From Methylobacter psychrophilus (GTDB lineage: Bacteria > Pseudomonadota > Gammaproteobacteria > Methylococcales > Methylomonadaceae): DNA of 64,000 nt. Positions 1 through 8,040 of this stretch are shown here, one piece after another. The notes below the pieces were generated by a model. That model saw only the letters and a list, made by a program, of their open reading frames with translations, had not been told where the DNA came from and searched no databases. Position numbers and translations under genes: made by a program. The first letter of the stretch is position 1. Each line of letters opens with the position of its first letter. The stretch spans positions 1-64,000 of the forward strand of contig NZ_JAOEGU010000004.1 of the NCBI RefSeq assembly GCF_025583945.1, read 5' to 3'.

Positions 1-647
1 GGCAAGCGTTAGGTCATCACTAAACAACAGTACCTTTGCGATCCGTCCTGTTTTTAGGTTGGTCTTTACAATGATGGCGACATTGAGCAATTCAGGAAAG
101 TTTTTGTGCCAAACGTGTACCTGATAGATACACGTTTGAATGCCTTTTTCCACGACCTCCGATTTCCGATGCGCGTCCGTCAAGGTTTCCAGTGTTAGTT
201 TTTCACCGTATTTACGCGGCTTACCTTTTCCTGAATACTCGCCCGAGTAGGGAAAGTAAAGCTGCGAATCATGGCGTAGTTTGCAAATAAGGTGTAGCCC
301 GGTTTGTATAACGGCTTGTAGGCCGGCATTGTTGCCCAGTGCGCCATCGTAAACAAAATAGACGATTCCCAAATCCAACGCTATCAGCGTTAACGATGCA
401 TTAATACAGGCTTGCAACTGTTTTTGAAAGGATGATAGTTCAACCGATTTCCGGTTTTTGTTAACACTGCCCTTAGGTCTGCCAGGTTTCGGATGTTTGG
501 GTTTAACAGCCTTTGGCGCACTGGCTTGAACATCGCTACGCACCAACTGCTCGGTGATTAAAGGGTAGGCTATCCGCGTTTCGACAGATAACAAGGACAG
601 GTTTAAAAAACACAGCCCCGGCAATGGCTTGTTGTAAATCGAAGAAA
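1..647 (-). CDS. IS4-like transposase, downstream frame (partial, runs off window)
   Basis: This reading frame is open from the window edge up to the T9 run at 645-653 and continues the transposase begun at 965, after a one-base frame change. Right after the junction it reads SSIYNKPLPGL, the typical continuation of the HGLxxFF(S) motif in IS4-like DDE transposases. Further on it has YDGALGNN, which probably carries the second catalytic Asp, followed by a basic Lys/Arg-rich stretch. No stop occurs over about 215 codons. The C-terminus, the third acidic residue and the left inverted repeat lie outside the window. Whether the protein is made by -1 slippage or the copy is dead cannot be decided here. 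Confidence 0.75.
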
Positions 648-965
648 AAAAAACCCTAATCCATGCGTTTCTTTCCCTGATTTAGTCACCATGACCTCAT
701 CCCCAATCAGCAACCATATACCTTTAGTTTCCTGTGTGTGTTGCTTTATGAGCTGCCAACGTAACGCCGACCACTCTATTTTTTCTTTAAAAAAACGCTG
801 TACCGTTCGATAGCTGCCACCTTTTTCAGTCCAACGCGACAAACTCAGCATGGTTACTCGCCCCGTCATCGACAGCATGGCTTCAATAAGCAGGGTCATC
901 TGCTTTAGCGTGCGGGCTTTTAAATGTGGACTTACGGTATTTAGTATTGCTATGATTTCGTTCAT
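603..965 (-). CDS. IS4-like transposase, N-terminal frame (ends at T9 frameshift)
   Basis: The 120-residue ORF starts at ATG 965. It holds the N-terminal domain of a DDE transposase: an RTVQRFF helix segment and LLIGDEV, whose Asp is the probable first catalytic residue, followed by KETHGLG. After GGG the mRNA reads nine U (plus-strand A run 645-653), and frame 0 then runs into non-family sequence and stops. Re-reading one U (a -1 shift) restores the family sequence. The run contains U_UUU_UUU, a recognised -1 slippery heptamer, so programmed slippage is possible, but a simple indel in a homopolymer is equally likely. The element boundary probably lies between 966 and about 1060; I could not define an inverted repeat. 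Confidence 0.75.
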   Translation of the reverse strand: MNEIIAILNTVSPHLKARTLKQMTLLIEAMLSMTGRVTMLSLSRWTEKGGSYRTVQRFFKEKIEWSALRWQLIKQHTQETKGIWLLIGDEVMVTKSGKETHGLGFFFLRFTTSHCRGCVF

Positions 966-1169
966 GGTCAGTTTGGGTGCGAATGCTCTGTTAGAAGCGG
1001 TATTCTACCTTCTCTGACCTTTCTCTTTCCTTCGATATCTATAAATTACTCATGCCAATTGGCGAAGGTATTGTTAAACGGAATTATTTTAGGAAAGTTT
1101 TTAAATAAAACAGATGTGAATGGTGAGACTTTGGATTATTATTTGTTTTTTATAGGCAGGTATAAAGGT

Positions 1170-2213
1170 ATGGCCAAGCAAATCAGTATCATAGGAAATG
1201 GTTTTTTAAAGAAACAAAAAATTCGGTACGTGTTGTTAGCCTTTATGGGATTAAGCATAAGCATGGTTTCTCCAGTGTTTTCTGCAAATATGCCCGATTC
1301 TATAACGTTGATTCAACAACTGGGAATCAAGCAACAAGACCTTGCGAGCCTTGATCAGGGCGAAATTGTTTTTTTCAATGTTCCAGGTAGTAGCGAAAAT
1401 GAGCTAACCACGGGTGCTGCAATGTATTTGCCGGTAGAGTCCTCCAAAATTATTGAGTTGATCAAGAGAGAAGACTTGCAATCCATGGATACTGCCGTTA
1501 TTGCTGCGGGTGTTATTCCGTTACAGGCTACGCAGGATGCGTTTAAAGGTTTTGCTTTCCGGACTGGAAGTGATGACGCTGAAGATTTTTTGGCGGCAAC
1601 GCCAGGCAGTCAATTTAATTTGTCCACTCAAGAATATCAGATTATACGGGCTATCAATACGGCACTACCTGATGCGGCATCGGAAGTTTATAGAAAGATT
1701 TTATGGCAGCGTTGGCAGTCTTATCGCAAGACAGGCTTGATGGGCGTTGCAACTTATGATCGTGGTGATGGCGCAGAAGCTAATCCGGGCCAAGAGTTGC
1801 AGACAGCGGCGTTAGAAGACAAAGTGCTGGCGCACTATTTTTCCGAGTTATTTAAGGCTTGGTTGAATTATCCGGTTGCTTTCCCGATGGGTGTCGAAGA
1901 AGCATTTTTTTGGAGTAATCGAGAAATCCAAGGTAGTCCTACGGCTATTCTTGTTCACCGTGTGATGTTGAGTGAGCGTGGTGGCTATTTAATTCTTACC
2001 CGGCAATTTTATGCCGGGCATTCTTTTAATTCCAATCAGCTCGTTGTTGTTTGCTTACCGTATCGCAATGGTTCTCTGGTTTTTTATGAAAATCGAAACT
2101 TTACCGATCAAGTTACTGGATTTGGCAGCGTTTTAAAACATGTTATAGGTAATAGTATGGCGCAAAGTGAAATCAGCAAGTTACTGAAAAATTTGCGTAA
2201 GTCTCTTAAATAG
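1170..2213 (+). CDS. Exported protein of unknown function
   Basis: I do not recognise this family. From ATG 1170 the product is 347 residues, with a signal peptide (basic start containing KKQKIR, hydrophobic LLAFMGLSISMV, cleavage near FSA-N), so it is probably periplasmic. The mature part is mixed alpha/beta with no metal or catalytic motif that I can name. The frame stays open upstream to TTG 1059, but that extension would bury the signal sequence, so ATG 1170 is preferred, with a weak AGGCAGG-like ribosome site in front. The gene lies just downstream of the transposase on the opposite strand, so its upstream region may have been altered by the insertion. A hairpin at 2238 follows the stop. 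Confidence 0.6.
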   Translation: MAKQISIIGNGFLKKQKIRYVLLAFMGLSISMVSPVFSANMPDSITLIQQLGIKQQDLASLDQGEIVFFNVPGSSENELTTGAAMYLPVESSKIIELIKREDLQSMDTAVIAAGVIPLQATQDAFKGFAFRTGSDDAEDFLAATPGSQFNLSTQEYQIIRAINTALPDAASEVYRKILWQRWQSYRKTGLMGVATYDRGDGAEANPGQELQTAALEDKVLAHYFSELFKAWLNYPVAFPMGVEEAFFWSNREIQGSPTAILVHRVMLSERGGYLILTRQFYAGHSFNSNQLVVVCLPYRNGSLVFYENRNFTDQVTGFGSVLKHVIGNSMAQSEISKLLKNLRKSLK

Positions 2214-2237
2214 ATTGCTTTTATTAGCCATTATCAG

Positions 2238-2258
2238 GCTGTATTTTCTAAATACAGC
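2238..2258 (+). terminator. Hairpin after the exported protein gene
   Basis: Perfect 9-bp inverted repeat, GCTGTATTT and AAATACAGC, separated by three bases, 25 bases after the stop at 2213. There is no clear U-tract, so intrinsic termination is only possible. Confidence 0.35.
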
Positions 2259-2350
2259 TATAGTGTAAAGGGCATAAATTAACAGGTAAAAAATGAAATA
2301 CTATTTTTCGTTTAATTCATAAATCCGGTGATAGTAGGGGAGGGTAACTG

Positions 2351-3112
2351 ATGTCTGCTCCGTTAACTGCTTTCGTTATTTTTGTCTGTATGCTTTGTGG
2401 AATGGCATTGGGTTCATACCTCCGGTTGATTATACCCGATCATCACACGCAATCGGACTCCAAAGATATTTTGAAGACGTCGGCCGGGATGATGGCTACG
2501 CTGATCGCTTTGATTATTGGTTTACTGGTGACGTCGGCGAAAGGCAACTACGATAATACAACTTCAGGCATTACTCAATCAGGTGCGAAAATCATCACGC
2601 TCGGCTATTACTTGTCTAACTATGGACCGGAAGCGAAAGAAGCGCGTGAGCTTGTGCGTCAGGCGACCGCTTCGGCAATCGAACGCATTTGGCCTGACGA
2701 AAGTACACAAGAGGTCGATTTGACGAAGATAGAAATGGCCACTGGAATGGCTGAAGTTTACAGCATGATTCGTGAGCTTTCGCCGCAGAACGACTCGCAA
2801 AAATATCTTCAAACTCAGGCCCTGCAAATAAGCGCCGACATGATGCAATCACGATGGATGTTAATCGAACAGTCACAAACTAACTTGCCGAAGATATTTC
2901 TTGTGGTGCTGACATTCTGGCTTACTGTTCTGTTCGCTCAATTTGGCTTGTTGGCTCCTCGAAACCTGACAGCAACGTCGGCATTGTTCATCTGCGTCCT
3001 ATCGATGACGGGTGCAATTTTCCTTATCCTGGAATTAAATCAGCCACTGGAAGGAATTATTAAGGTTTCGAGTGTCCCGCTTCACAAAGCCCTTTCTGTA
3101 ATCGGAAAATAG
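2351..3112 (+). CDS. DUF4239-type (bestrophin-like) membrane protein
   Basis: The 253-residue inner-membrane protein starts at ATG 2351 with GGGGAGGG just upstream. Two hydrophobic segments lie near the N-terminus (about residues 5-28 and 43-63, MMATLIALIIGLLVTSAKG). A soluble middle region of about 110 residues follows, and two more segments lie at about 178-200 and 208-230. The LIIGLLVTSAKGxYD motif and the 2+2 membrane layout match the DUF4239 family, whose biochemical role is not established; a channel function has been suggested from bestrophin resemblance only. It stands alone, with about 140 bp upstream and the 3230-3336 palindromic element downstream. Confidence 0.65.
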   Translation: MSAPLTAFVIFVCMLCGMALGSYLRLIIPDHHTQSDSKDILKTSAGMMATLIALIIGLLVTSAKGNYDNTTSGITQSGAKIITLGYYLSNYGPEAKEARELVRQATASAIERIWPDESTQEVDLTKIEMATGMAEVYSMIRELSPQNDSQKYLQTQALQISADMMQSRWMLIEQSQTNLPKIFLVVLTFWLTVLFAQFGLLAPRNLTATSALFICVLSMTGAIFLILELNQPLEGIIKVSSVPLHKALSVIGK

Positions 3113-3229
3113 CTTGTCGAGATACAGGGTTAAATAATCTACTGATAGCCGTTACAAATATAAAAAAATGCCATGAAATCTGTGCTAAAAATTATAGGTT
3201 GTTGGGTTTTAGGAAGTTCTGTTACACGT

Positions 3230-3336
3230 TATACTCCGTGCGGTCACTATTGCGGATTCTTAAATGTGCTTAACATCATATATTACAAAGGGTTAATGTG
3301 TTTCTATTTTCCGCATCCGTGACCGCGCGGAGTATA
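3230..3336. repeat. MITE-like palindromic element, 107 bp
   Basis: Two 18-base arms (3230-3247 and 3319-3336) are inverted repeats with 17 of 18 matches. After a short mismatch the pairing resumes over TGCGGA/TCCGCA. The arms begin and end with TATACTCC / GGAGTATA, so a TA dinucleotide sits at each edge, as expected for TA-targeting elements such as IS630/mariner MITEs. The AT-rich core of about 70 bases has no ORF. It lies between two convincing genes and does not overlap them. Whether other copies exist in the genome is unknown. Confidence 0.55.
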
Positions 3337-3402
3337 GTTATCAATCGCCGTCGGATGACAGGATCGAAATTGGCGGCTTATCTATAAATTGGGAGAAAAA
3401 CC

Positions 3403-3813
3403 ATGAAAAATTCAGGAAAGCTCAATACCGTTAGCAGTCAAATACAGTTTGGCATAAGTCGCCCTATCCGGGTCGGCTTAGCTGCGCTGGTGCTGCCATT
3501 AATTATCAATGCCTGTGCGACTGAGGCTCAGTTTCTCGCGCAAAATTCCCCATCTGCTTTAAAAACTGCACTAACCCGGGGACAGTTTGAGCTCAATTGT
3601 CCTCAGGCTACAGGAACAGTGCTTTCGCAGAAAGTTACTTACATCAATGGTTTGGGTGTAGGCATGAGGGGCGGCGCTGGCTATGAATGGACCGAATATA
3701 CCATCGGCGTCAGAGGTTGTGGCAAACAGGCGGTTTATGAAACGATGTGCCGCGATCCTGATAATTGCAATGCCTTTGGACAGACTGCACGCGTTCTGGA
3801 AGGTGGCCAATAA
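3403..3813 (+). CDS. Putative lipoprotein, unknown function
   Basis: 136 residues from ATG 3403, with GGGAG eight bases upstream. A long basic N-terminus is followed by a hydrophobic stretch and a plausible lipobox IINA-C at Cys38. The mature part is about 98 residues and has four further Cys (LNCPQ, VRGCGK, MCRDPDNCN) that could form disulfides in the periplasm, and a glycine-rich YTIGVRGCGKQAVYE core. I do not recognise a named domain. It is the first of a run of exported proteins on the same strand; the 341-bp gap to the next gene suggests separate transcription. Confidence 0.6.
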   Translation: MKNSGKLNTVSSQIQFGISRPIRVGLAALVLPLIINACATEAQFLAQNSPSALKTALTRGQFELNCPQATGTVLSQKVTYINGLGVGMRGGAGYEWTEYTIGVRGCGKQAVYETMCRDPDNCNAFGQTARVLEGGQ

Positions 3814-4154
3814 CGCACACATTACCCGATTACGTAGGGTGTTGTGTTCCTTTGGTGAATTCTACGATTACATTTCGTCAGACTGGCTGTGCCAATAATT
3901 TTGGCAATGACACTATGTTGGCGAGTGCTTTAAATAGTGAACCTAAGGCCTTTCCAGTATACTCCGATCTCTCTGTGCAAACTTATCTATCAGGGCTATT
4001 TTATGCGGCATAATATACCGCTGGTATAAAAATGATTAAGAGGGTAATTGCGAGGGGTACCGTTATTTTGGAGTGGAGGCCGATGTTTTGAAAAAATTGC
4101 CTTCGTTATTCAATATAAAATTTTTGTTAAACTATCAACAACGAGCAATATGTT
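3814..4154. other. 341-bp intergenic region
   Basis: No convincing gene. Short open frames here start inside the upstream gene and lack a ribosome site. It presumably holds the promoter of the lipoprotein gene at 4155, but I cannot assign boxes with confidence. Confidence 0.4.
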
Positions 4155-4586
4155 ATGAACAACAACTTAACTATAAAGTTACGACTATTAAAAGGCGTTG
4201 GCATCGCCATACTAAGTAGCGTTTTAATTTCCTGTGCCGCGATAAACGCGCAGAATGCTGAGGATAAAGAACAGCTGTTAGCCGCTGCCGGATTTAAAAT
4301 GCAACTGGCGAATAGTCCAGAAAAGCTGGCTCATTTAAAAACATTGACGCAACAGAAAATAGTAACACATGAAAAAGACGGCAAAAACTATTACGTATAC
4401 GCCGACGCTACAAATTGTCAGTGCCTCTATATAGGTGAAGATGCCAATTATCAAAGTTTTCAACAATTGCAACTCCAAAAAAATATTGCTCAGGATCAAC
4501 GCACGGCAGCGGAAATGAATGAAGATGCCAACATGAATTGGGGTATGTGGGGCCCTGGATATGGAATGGGCGGGTATTATTATTGA
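4155..4586 (+). CDS. Putative lipoprotein with Gly/Tyr-rich C-terminus
   Basis: 143 residues from ATG 4155. Signal peptide with lipobox VLIS-C at Cys27, so probably an outer-membrane-anchored lipoprotein. The mature part is helical and charged (residues about 32-75), then has a YYVYADATNCQCLYIG strand segment, a Gln-rich helix and a tail of Gly, Met, Trp and Tyr ending in YYY. No enzyme motif is visible. Function unknown. The next exported-protein ORF begins within about 25 bp, so the two are likely co-transcribed. Confidence 0.6.
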   Translation: MNNNLTIKLRLLKGVGIAILSSVLISCAAINAQNAEDKEQLLAAAGFKMQLANSPEKLAHLKTLTQQKIVTHEKDGKNYYVYADATNCQCLYIGEDANYQSFQQLQLQKNIAQDQRTAAEMNEDANMNWGMWGPGYGMGGYYY

Positions 4587-4611
4587 TTAATGTTTGCCGC
4601 ACAGACTGGTT

Positions 4612-5550
4612 ATGTTTTGCCGTTTAGTCGAATGCTTTTTTTCTCATTTCGCCAGATCCACTATTCTGGCGATTCTGGGCATAACAAGCTCGCCGGTAAG
4701 TGCGACAGATATGGATCCACGAGCGTATTCAAATATACCCATTGGTCTCAACTTTCTGATCGCTGGCTACACCAACATTAAAGGCAATATAGCCTTCGCC
4801 CCGACTGTGCCCATCACTAACGCCAACTTGGAAACTCATAGCTCCGTCTTTGCTTATGTGCGTTCACTGGATTTTTGGGGAAAGTCTGGCAAGGTTGATA
4901 TTATTATTCCAGAGGCTTGGCTATCCGGTCAAGCCGAGGTGTTAGGGCAACAGAAGAGCCGAGATGTTGTTGGTTTTGCCGATCCCATGGCTCGTTTATA
5001 TGTGAATCTTTACGGAGCACCTGCTCTGGCGATGAAAGAGTTTGCCAGCTATAAACAGGATACTATTGTCGGTGTCAGTCTTGCGGTAACGGCACCCGGA
5101 GGTCAATACGATCAGCGCAAACTGGTGAATATCGGCACTAATCGCTGGTCTATCAAGCCGGAGATCGGTATTTCCAAAGCGTGGGGAGCATTGATTACTG
5201 AATTCGCTGCCGGGATGTACATTTTTACCGATAACACTCAGTCATTTATGAAAAATACCTTGGAGCAAAAGCCGATTTATAACCTTCAAGGACATCTGAT
5301 TTATAACTTCGGTATGGGTATTTGGGCCGCTTTCGATGCCAATTACTACACCGGTGGTCGTACCATTCAAGATAATATAATGGATGCCAATATGCAGCAG
5401 AATTGGCGTGTTGGCGGTACCTTGTCGTTTCCGATCACCAAGCAGAATTCCATCAAACTGAATGGTAGTACGGGTATTTACTCACGGACTGGGAGTAACT
5501 TCGATATAATCGGAATTGCTTGGCAATATCGATGGGGCGAAGGGCTTTAG
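4612..5550 (+). CDS. Probable outer-membrane beta-barrel protein (PF13557-like)
   Basis: From ATG 4612 the protein has 312 residues. The frame is open to TTG 4594, but the Met at 4612 directly precedes a good signal peptide (hydrophobic STILAILGIT, cleavage near VSA-T). The mature protein is a series of alternating amphipathic strands, many ending in Tyr/Trp/Phe, and finishes with WQYRWGEGL. Length and features such as the FADPMARLYVNLYG segment resemble the PF13557 family (named after a phenol meta-pathway protein; usually annotated as transporter). Substrate unknown; the name of the family should not be read as a phenol role here. It follows the 4155 lipoprotein closely and probably shares its transcript. 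Confidence 0.6.
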   Translation: MFCRLVECFFSHFARSTILAILGITSSPVSATDMDPRAYSNIPIGLNFLIAGYTNIKGNIAFAPTVPITNANLETHSSVFAYVRSLDFWGKSGKVDIIIPEAWLSGQAEVLGQQKSRDVVGFADPMARLYVNLYGAPALAMKEFASYKQDTIVGVSLAVTAPGGQYDQRKLVNIGTNRWSIKPEIGISKAWGALITEFAAGMYIFTDNTQSFMKNTLEQKPIYNLQGHLIYNFGMGIWAAFDANYYTGGRTIQDNIMDANMQQNWRVGGTLSFPITKQNSIKLNGSTGIYSRTGSNFDIIGIAWQYRWGEGL

Positions 5551-5848
5551 ATGCTTGAACGATTGCTGTGTAGTTACCAATAAGAGTAAAAATAGCGGTT
5601 ATTAGTCTGCCTGTTTCAAAAAGTGTGTTGTATTTCGTCAATGAAACTACGGATTACTTTTACACTACGAATACTACGATTTATAACTTATAGATTGGTG
5701 GCTGGATAATAGTAAGGCAGGTTATTAACTTGCGAGAGATATTCACTACCCAGATAATCTCATTGAGAAGCCTGTTCTTGGGATAGCCGAAGGGCGACCA
5801 TAAATCGTTGGCTAATATTGGTTAAGTTATTTTGCAGAGGTAAGCGTT
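5551..5848. other. 298-bp intergenic region
   Basis: No gene seen. It separates the barrel protein from the Gly/Ser-rich secreted protein and must contain the latter's promoter. A purine-rich CAGAGG lies about ten bases before ATG 5849. Confidence 0.4.
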
Positions 5849-6448
5849 ATGATTATTCGAAATAAAGGTTACTACCTTCTGGCTACAGCTATTTGTATGG
5901 CCGCTATATCAATGCCAACACAAGCCTACAGAAGTTACGGCGGAGGCAGTGGCTCAGTTACTACCGCTCGTGGCGGTTCGGCTAGCTGGAGTGGTGGCTC
6001 CGGTTCTGCATCCGGCTATCGTGGCGGTTCGGCGAGTTGGAGTGGCGGATCCGGTTCTGCGAGCTGGAGTCACCCACCTGGCTATGGCTATCATCCTGTC
6101 CCTGTGCCTGCCTATGGTTATCGCCCGCCGCCGGCTGTTTATTATGGCAACAGTGGCTATAGCTCTGGTCAGGTCGCGGCAGCTGGTATTGCCGGTCTGG
6201 CGGTTGGCGCAATGGCGGGCTCTGCTGCAGCATCCAGGCAGGCTCCCCCTCCGACTACCGTAGTGGTGCAGCAACAGCCAATGTATGCCTCGCAGCTACC
6301 TTTGGGTACCAATCTGAATAATCTGCCGGGTGGTTGTGTCAGTGTAACTGTCAGTTCAACTCAATTTTATCAGTGTGGCATGAGTTGGTTCAGGCCTTAT
6401 TTCGGAAGTAACGGTGCCTATTACCAAGTAGTACCGGCTCCCTATTAA
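5849..6448 (+). CDS. Secreted Gly/Ser-rich protein with repeats
   Basis: 199 residues from ATG 5849. Signal peptide of about 26 residues ending TQA-Y. Residues about 30-75 are low-complexity Gly/Ser/Trp with two near-identical repeats (RGGSASWSGGSGSAS); a Pro/Tyr/Gly stretch with HPVPVPAYGYRPPP follows. Then comes a small hydrophobic Gly/Ala helix (GIAGLAVGAMAGSAAAS), like a glycine-zipper, and a C-terminal domain with two Cys (GGCVSV, FYQCGMSW) that could pair. This layout suggests a cell-surface or outer-membrane-associated protein; no named function is visible. Confidence 0.6.
   Translation: MIIRNKGYYLLATAICMAAISMPTQAYRSYGGGSGSVTTARGGSASWSGGSGSASGYRGGSASWSGGSGSASWSHPPGYGYHPVPVPAYGYRPPPAVYYGNSGYSSGQVAAAGIAGLAVGAMAGSAAASRQAPPPTTVVVQQQPMYASQLPLGTNLNNLPGGCVSVTVSSTQFYQCGMSWFRPYFGSNGAYYQVVPAPY
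5969..6060 (+). repeat. Two 41-bp direct repeats inside the Gly/Ser-rich gene
   Basis: Copies at 5969-6009 and 6020-6060 begin CGTGGCGGTTCGG and end CCGGTTCTGC, with only a few third-position differences. The start-to-start distance is 51 bp (17 codons), so copy-number change would keep the frame. Confidence 0.75.
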
Positions 6449-6529
6449 TATTGCCAGATAGCCAGGTATAAGTTGAAGCAAACTCTTCGGGTCAAATATG
6501 GATAATCACTATTTTACAAAAGGCTGATC

Positions 6530-7408
6530 ATGAAAAATAAACAAAAAAATATCAGAAAGATTCCCGCAGAATATGTGCTGTTACCTGTAATCACTTTTGC
6601 GCTTTCGGTGCAGGGCTGTGCGCACCAGGAAACAATGCCGATTAATATGCAGACTCAAGCAGTAGCAACAAAGGTGGTAGAACAACCTGCTGTACAGCTT
6701 GAAAACCCTGCATCCCCGCCAGCGCCTATTATTCAACAATATGCTCTGGATCGACTTAAGCAGATGAGTGACAAACTGACTTCTGCCAGGGAGTTTACCT
6801 ATCACTCGAATAGCTCTATAGAGCTACAGGCAGTTACCGGTCAATTTATAACTTTCTTTACCGACGCTGAAGTCGGCCTGCAGCGGCCTAATAAATTACG
6901 CATCAATGTTTCAGGTGATGCGCCAAACTTTCAACTTTATTTCGATGGCTCCAAAGTTTTAGCCTTTGACCCACATAAGAAGCTTCATGCTGTTTCCAGT
7001 CCACTCACAACGATTGATGAGATGCTGAACTTTGTAATGACAAAGGTACCAATGAATTTTCCCGCTGCGGATTTTTTGTACAGCAACCCCTATGCCGTGA
7101 TGACCAAAAATTTGACACATGCCATTGTGGTGGGAGACTCGATGGTGAATGGTGTACCTTGTGAGCATTTTGCCTACATGGAACCTGCTATCAACTGGGA
7201 AATTTGGATAGAAAAAGGTAAAAATGCATTGCCGCTTCGTTTGGCCATGACCTATAAGCAAGTCCCAAACTTCCCCCGCTTTCTGGTTGAATTCGTGGAC
7301 TGGAATTTAAACCCGAATCTGAAAGCGGATGCATTTATGTTTAAAATACCCGCCAATTCTAAACAAATTGAGTTTGGTACTTATGGGGCCGAGAAAAAAA
7401 TTAAATGA
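6530..7408 (+). CDS. DUF2092 family lipoprotein
   Basis: 292 residues from ATG 6530. Signal with lipobox SVQG-C at Cys30, a low-complexity Pro/Gln linker to about residue 65, then a domain of about 220 residues matching DUF2092. Recognisable points are the YALDRLKQMSDKL helix, RPNKLRINVSGD, FDGSKVLAFDP and NALPLRLAMTYK. The fold is probably LolA/LolB-like (a half-barrel that can hold lipid), which would fit a periplasmic lipid-binding role, but no substrate is known. The stop overlaps the start of the 34-codon ORF at 7405 as ATGA. Confidence 0.7.
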   Translation: MKNKQKNIRKIPAEYVLLPVITFALSVQGCAHQETMPINMQTQAVATKVVEQPAVQLENPASPPAPIIQQYALDRLKQMSDKLTSAREFTYHSNSSIELQAVTGQFITFFTDAEVGLQRPNKLRINVSGDAPNFQLYFDGSKVLAFDPHKKLHAVSSPLTTIDEMLNFVMTKVPMNFPAADFLYSNPYAVMTKNLTHAIVVGDSMVNGVPCEHFAYMEPAINWEIWIEKGKNALPLRLAMTYKQVPNFPRFLVEFVDWNLNPNLKADAFMFKIPANSKQIEFGTYGAEKKIK

Positions 7409-7509
7409 ATAAGAATCACACAATGAAGCTAATGAAAATAACACGGTTGTTGGTGAATTTTGCCTTGGCGATGTTGATATCGCTACCGGTTGGCGACGGT
7501 AATTTATAA
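7405..7509 (+). CDS. 34-residue signal-peptide-like ORF (possible gene remnant)
   Basis: ATG 7405 overlaps the DUF2092 stop (ATGA), which suggests translational coupling. The peptide is basic at the start (MNKNHTMKLMKITR) and hydrophobic after it (LLVNFALAMLISLPVG), and ends soon after the place where a signal peptide would be cut. It could be the remains of an exported protein truncated by a frameshift, or a small membrane peptide. I found no obvious continuation. Confidence 0.35.
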   Translation: MNKNHTMKLMKITRLLVNFALAMLISLPVGDGNL

Positions 7510-7616
7510 GTGAAATATTCTGGAAGGGTGGGCTCCCAGTAAGGCCGAGTATTCTCTTTAAACCATTACCAGTTAATGATTATGTTAATTTCACTTCAAA
7601 CGATGTAAGAATAGTT

Positions 7617-7862
7617 ATGCAATTAAAATATGCTTTAAGATTATTAGCAACTGGTCTGTTTGTTTTGCTGATGTCTGGTTGTGCCAGTCCAACTGTTCAG
7701 GAGGCCTATGTGTCACCTCCTGTTTACAGAGCCTGGGATTACAATGCCTATCCCAATTACGGCTATAGGTCTTGGAATTATCGTACAGGTGTCGTATATG
7801 GCGGCCGTGCTGAATGGAACTACGGTTATGGGTATCGCAATTCAATGGGTTGGCACCGATGA
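7617..7862 (+). CDS. Small Tyr/Gly-rich lipoprotein
   Basis: 81 residues from ATG 7617. Clear lipoprotein signal with lipobox LMSG-C at Cys22. The mature 60 residues are rich in Tyr, Trp, Gly and Asn (YNAYPNYGYRSWNYRTG) and lack Cys and catalytic motifs. Function unknown. It resembles small outer-membrane lipoproteins in composition only. It sits between the DUF2092 and DUF4410 lipoproteins. Confidence 0.6.
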   Translation: MQLKYALRLLATGLFVLLMSGCASPTVQEAYVSPPVYRAWDYNAYPNYGYRSWNYRTGVVYGGRAEWNYGYGYRNSMGWHR

Positions 7863-8040
7863 GTATCTCATGGCATTATGATGTTGGGGTAAGGACTTGC
7901 CTATGAGGCATGAGCAAAATATCATGTAAGGCTGGGCTACTATCAAAGTTGACCAATTTTTTTAAACTGTCACCAGACAATGACTGTATTGATTCTGTCT
8001 CTTTTCTGGTACTTTACTGCAAACTCTATCAGGAATACTT

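Noticed and set aside
5954-6274. Long open frames on both strands across the Gly/Ser-rich gene
   Set aside because: They arise from GC-rich, repetitive codons of the plus-strand gene, lack ribosome sites, and encode Arg/Ser-rich low-complexity sequence.
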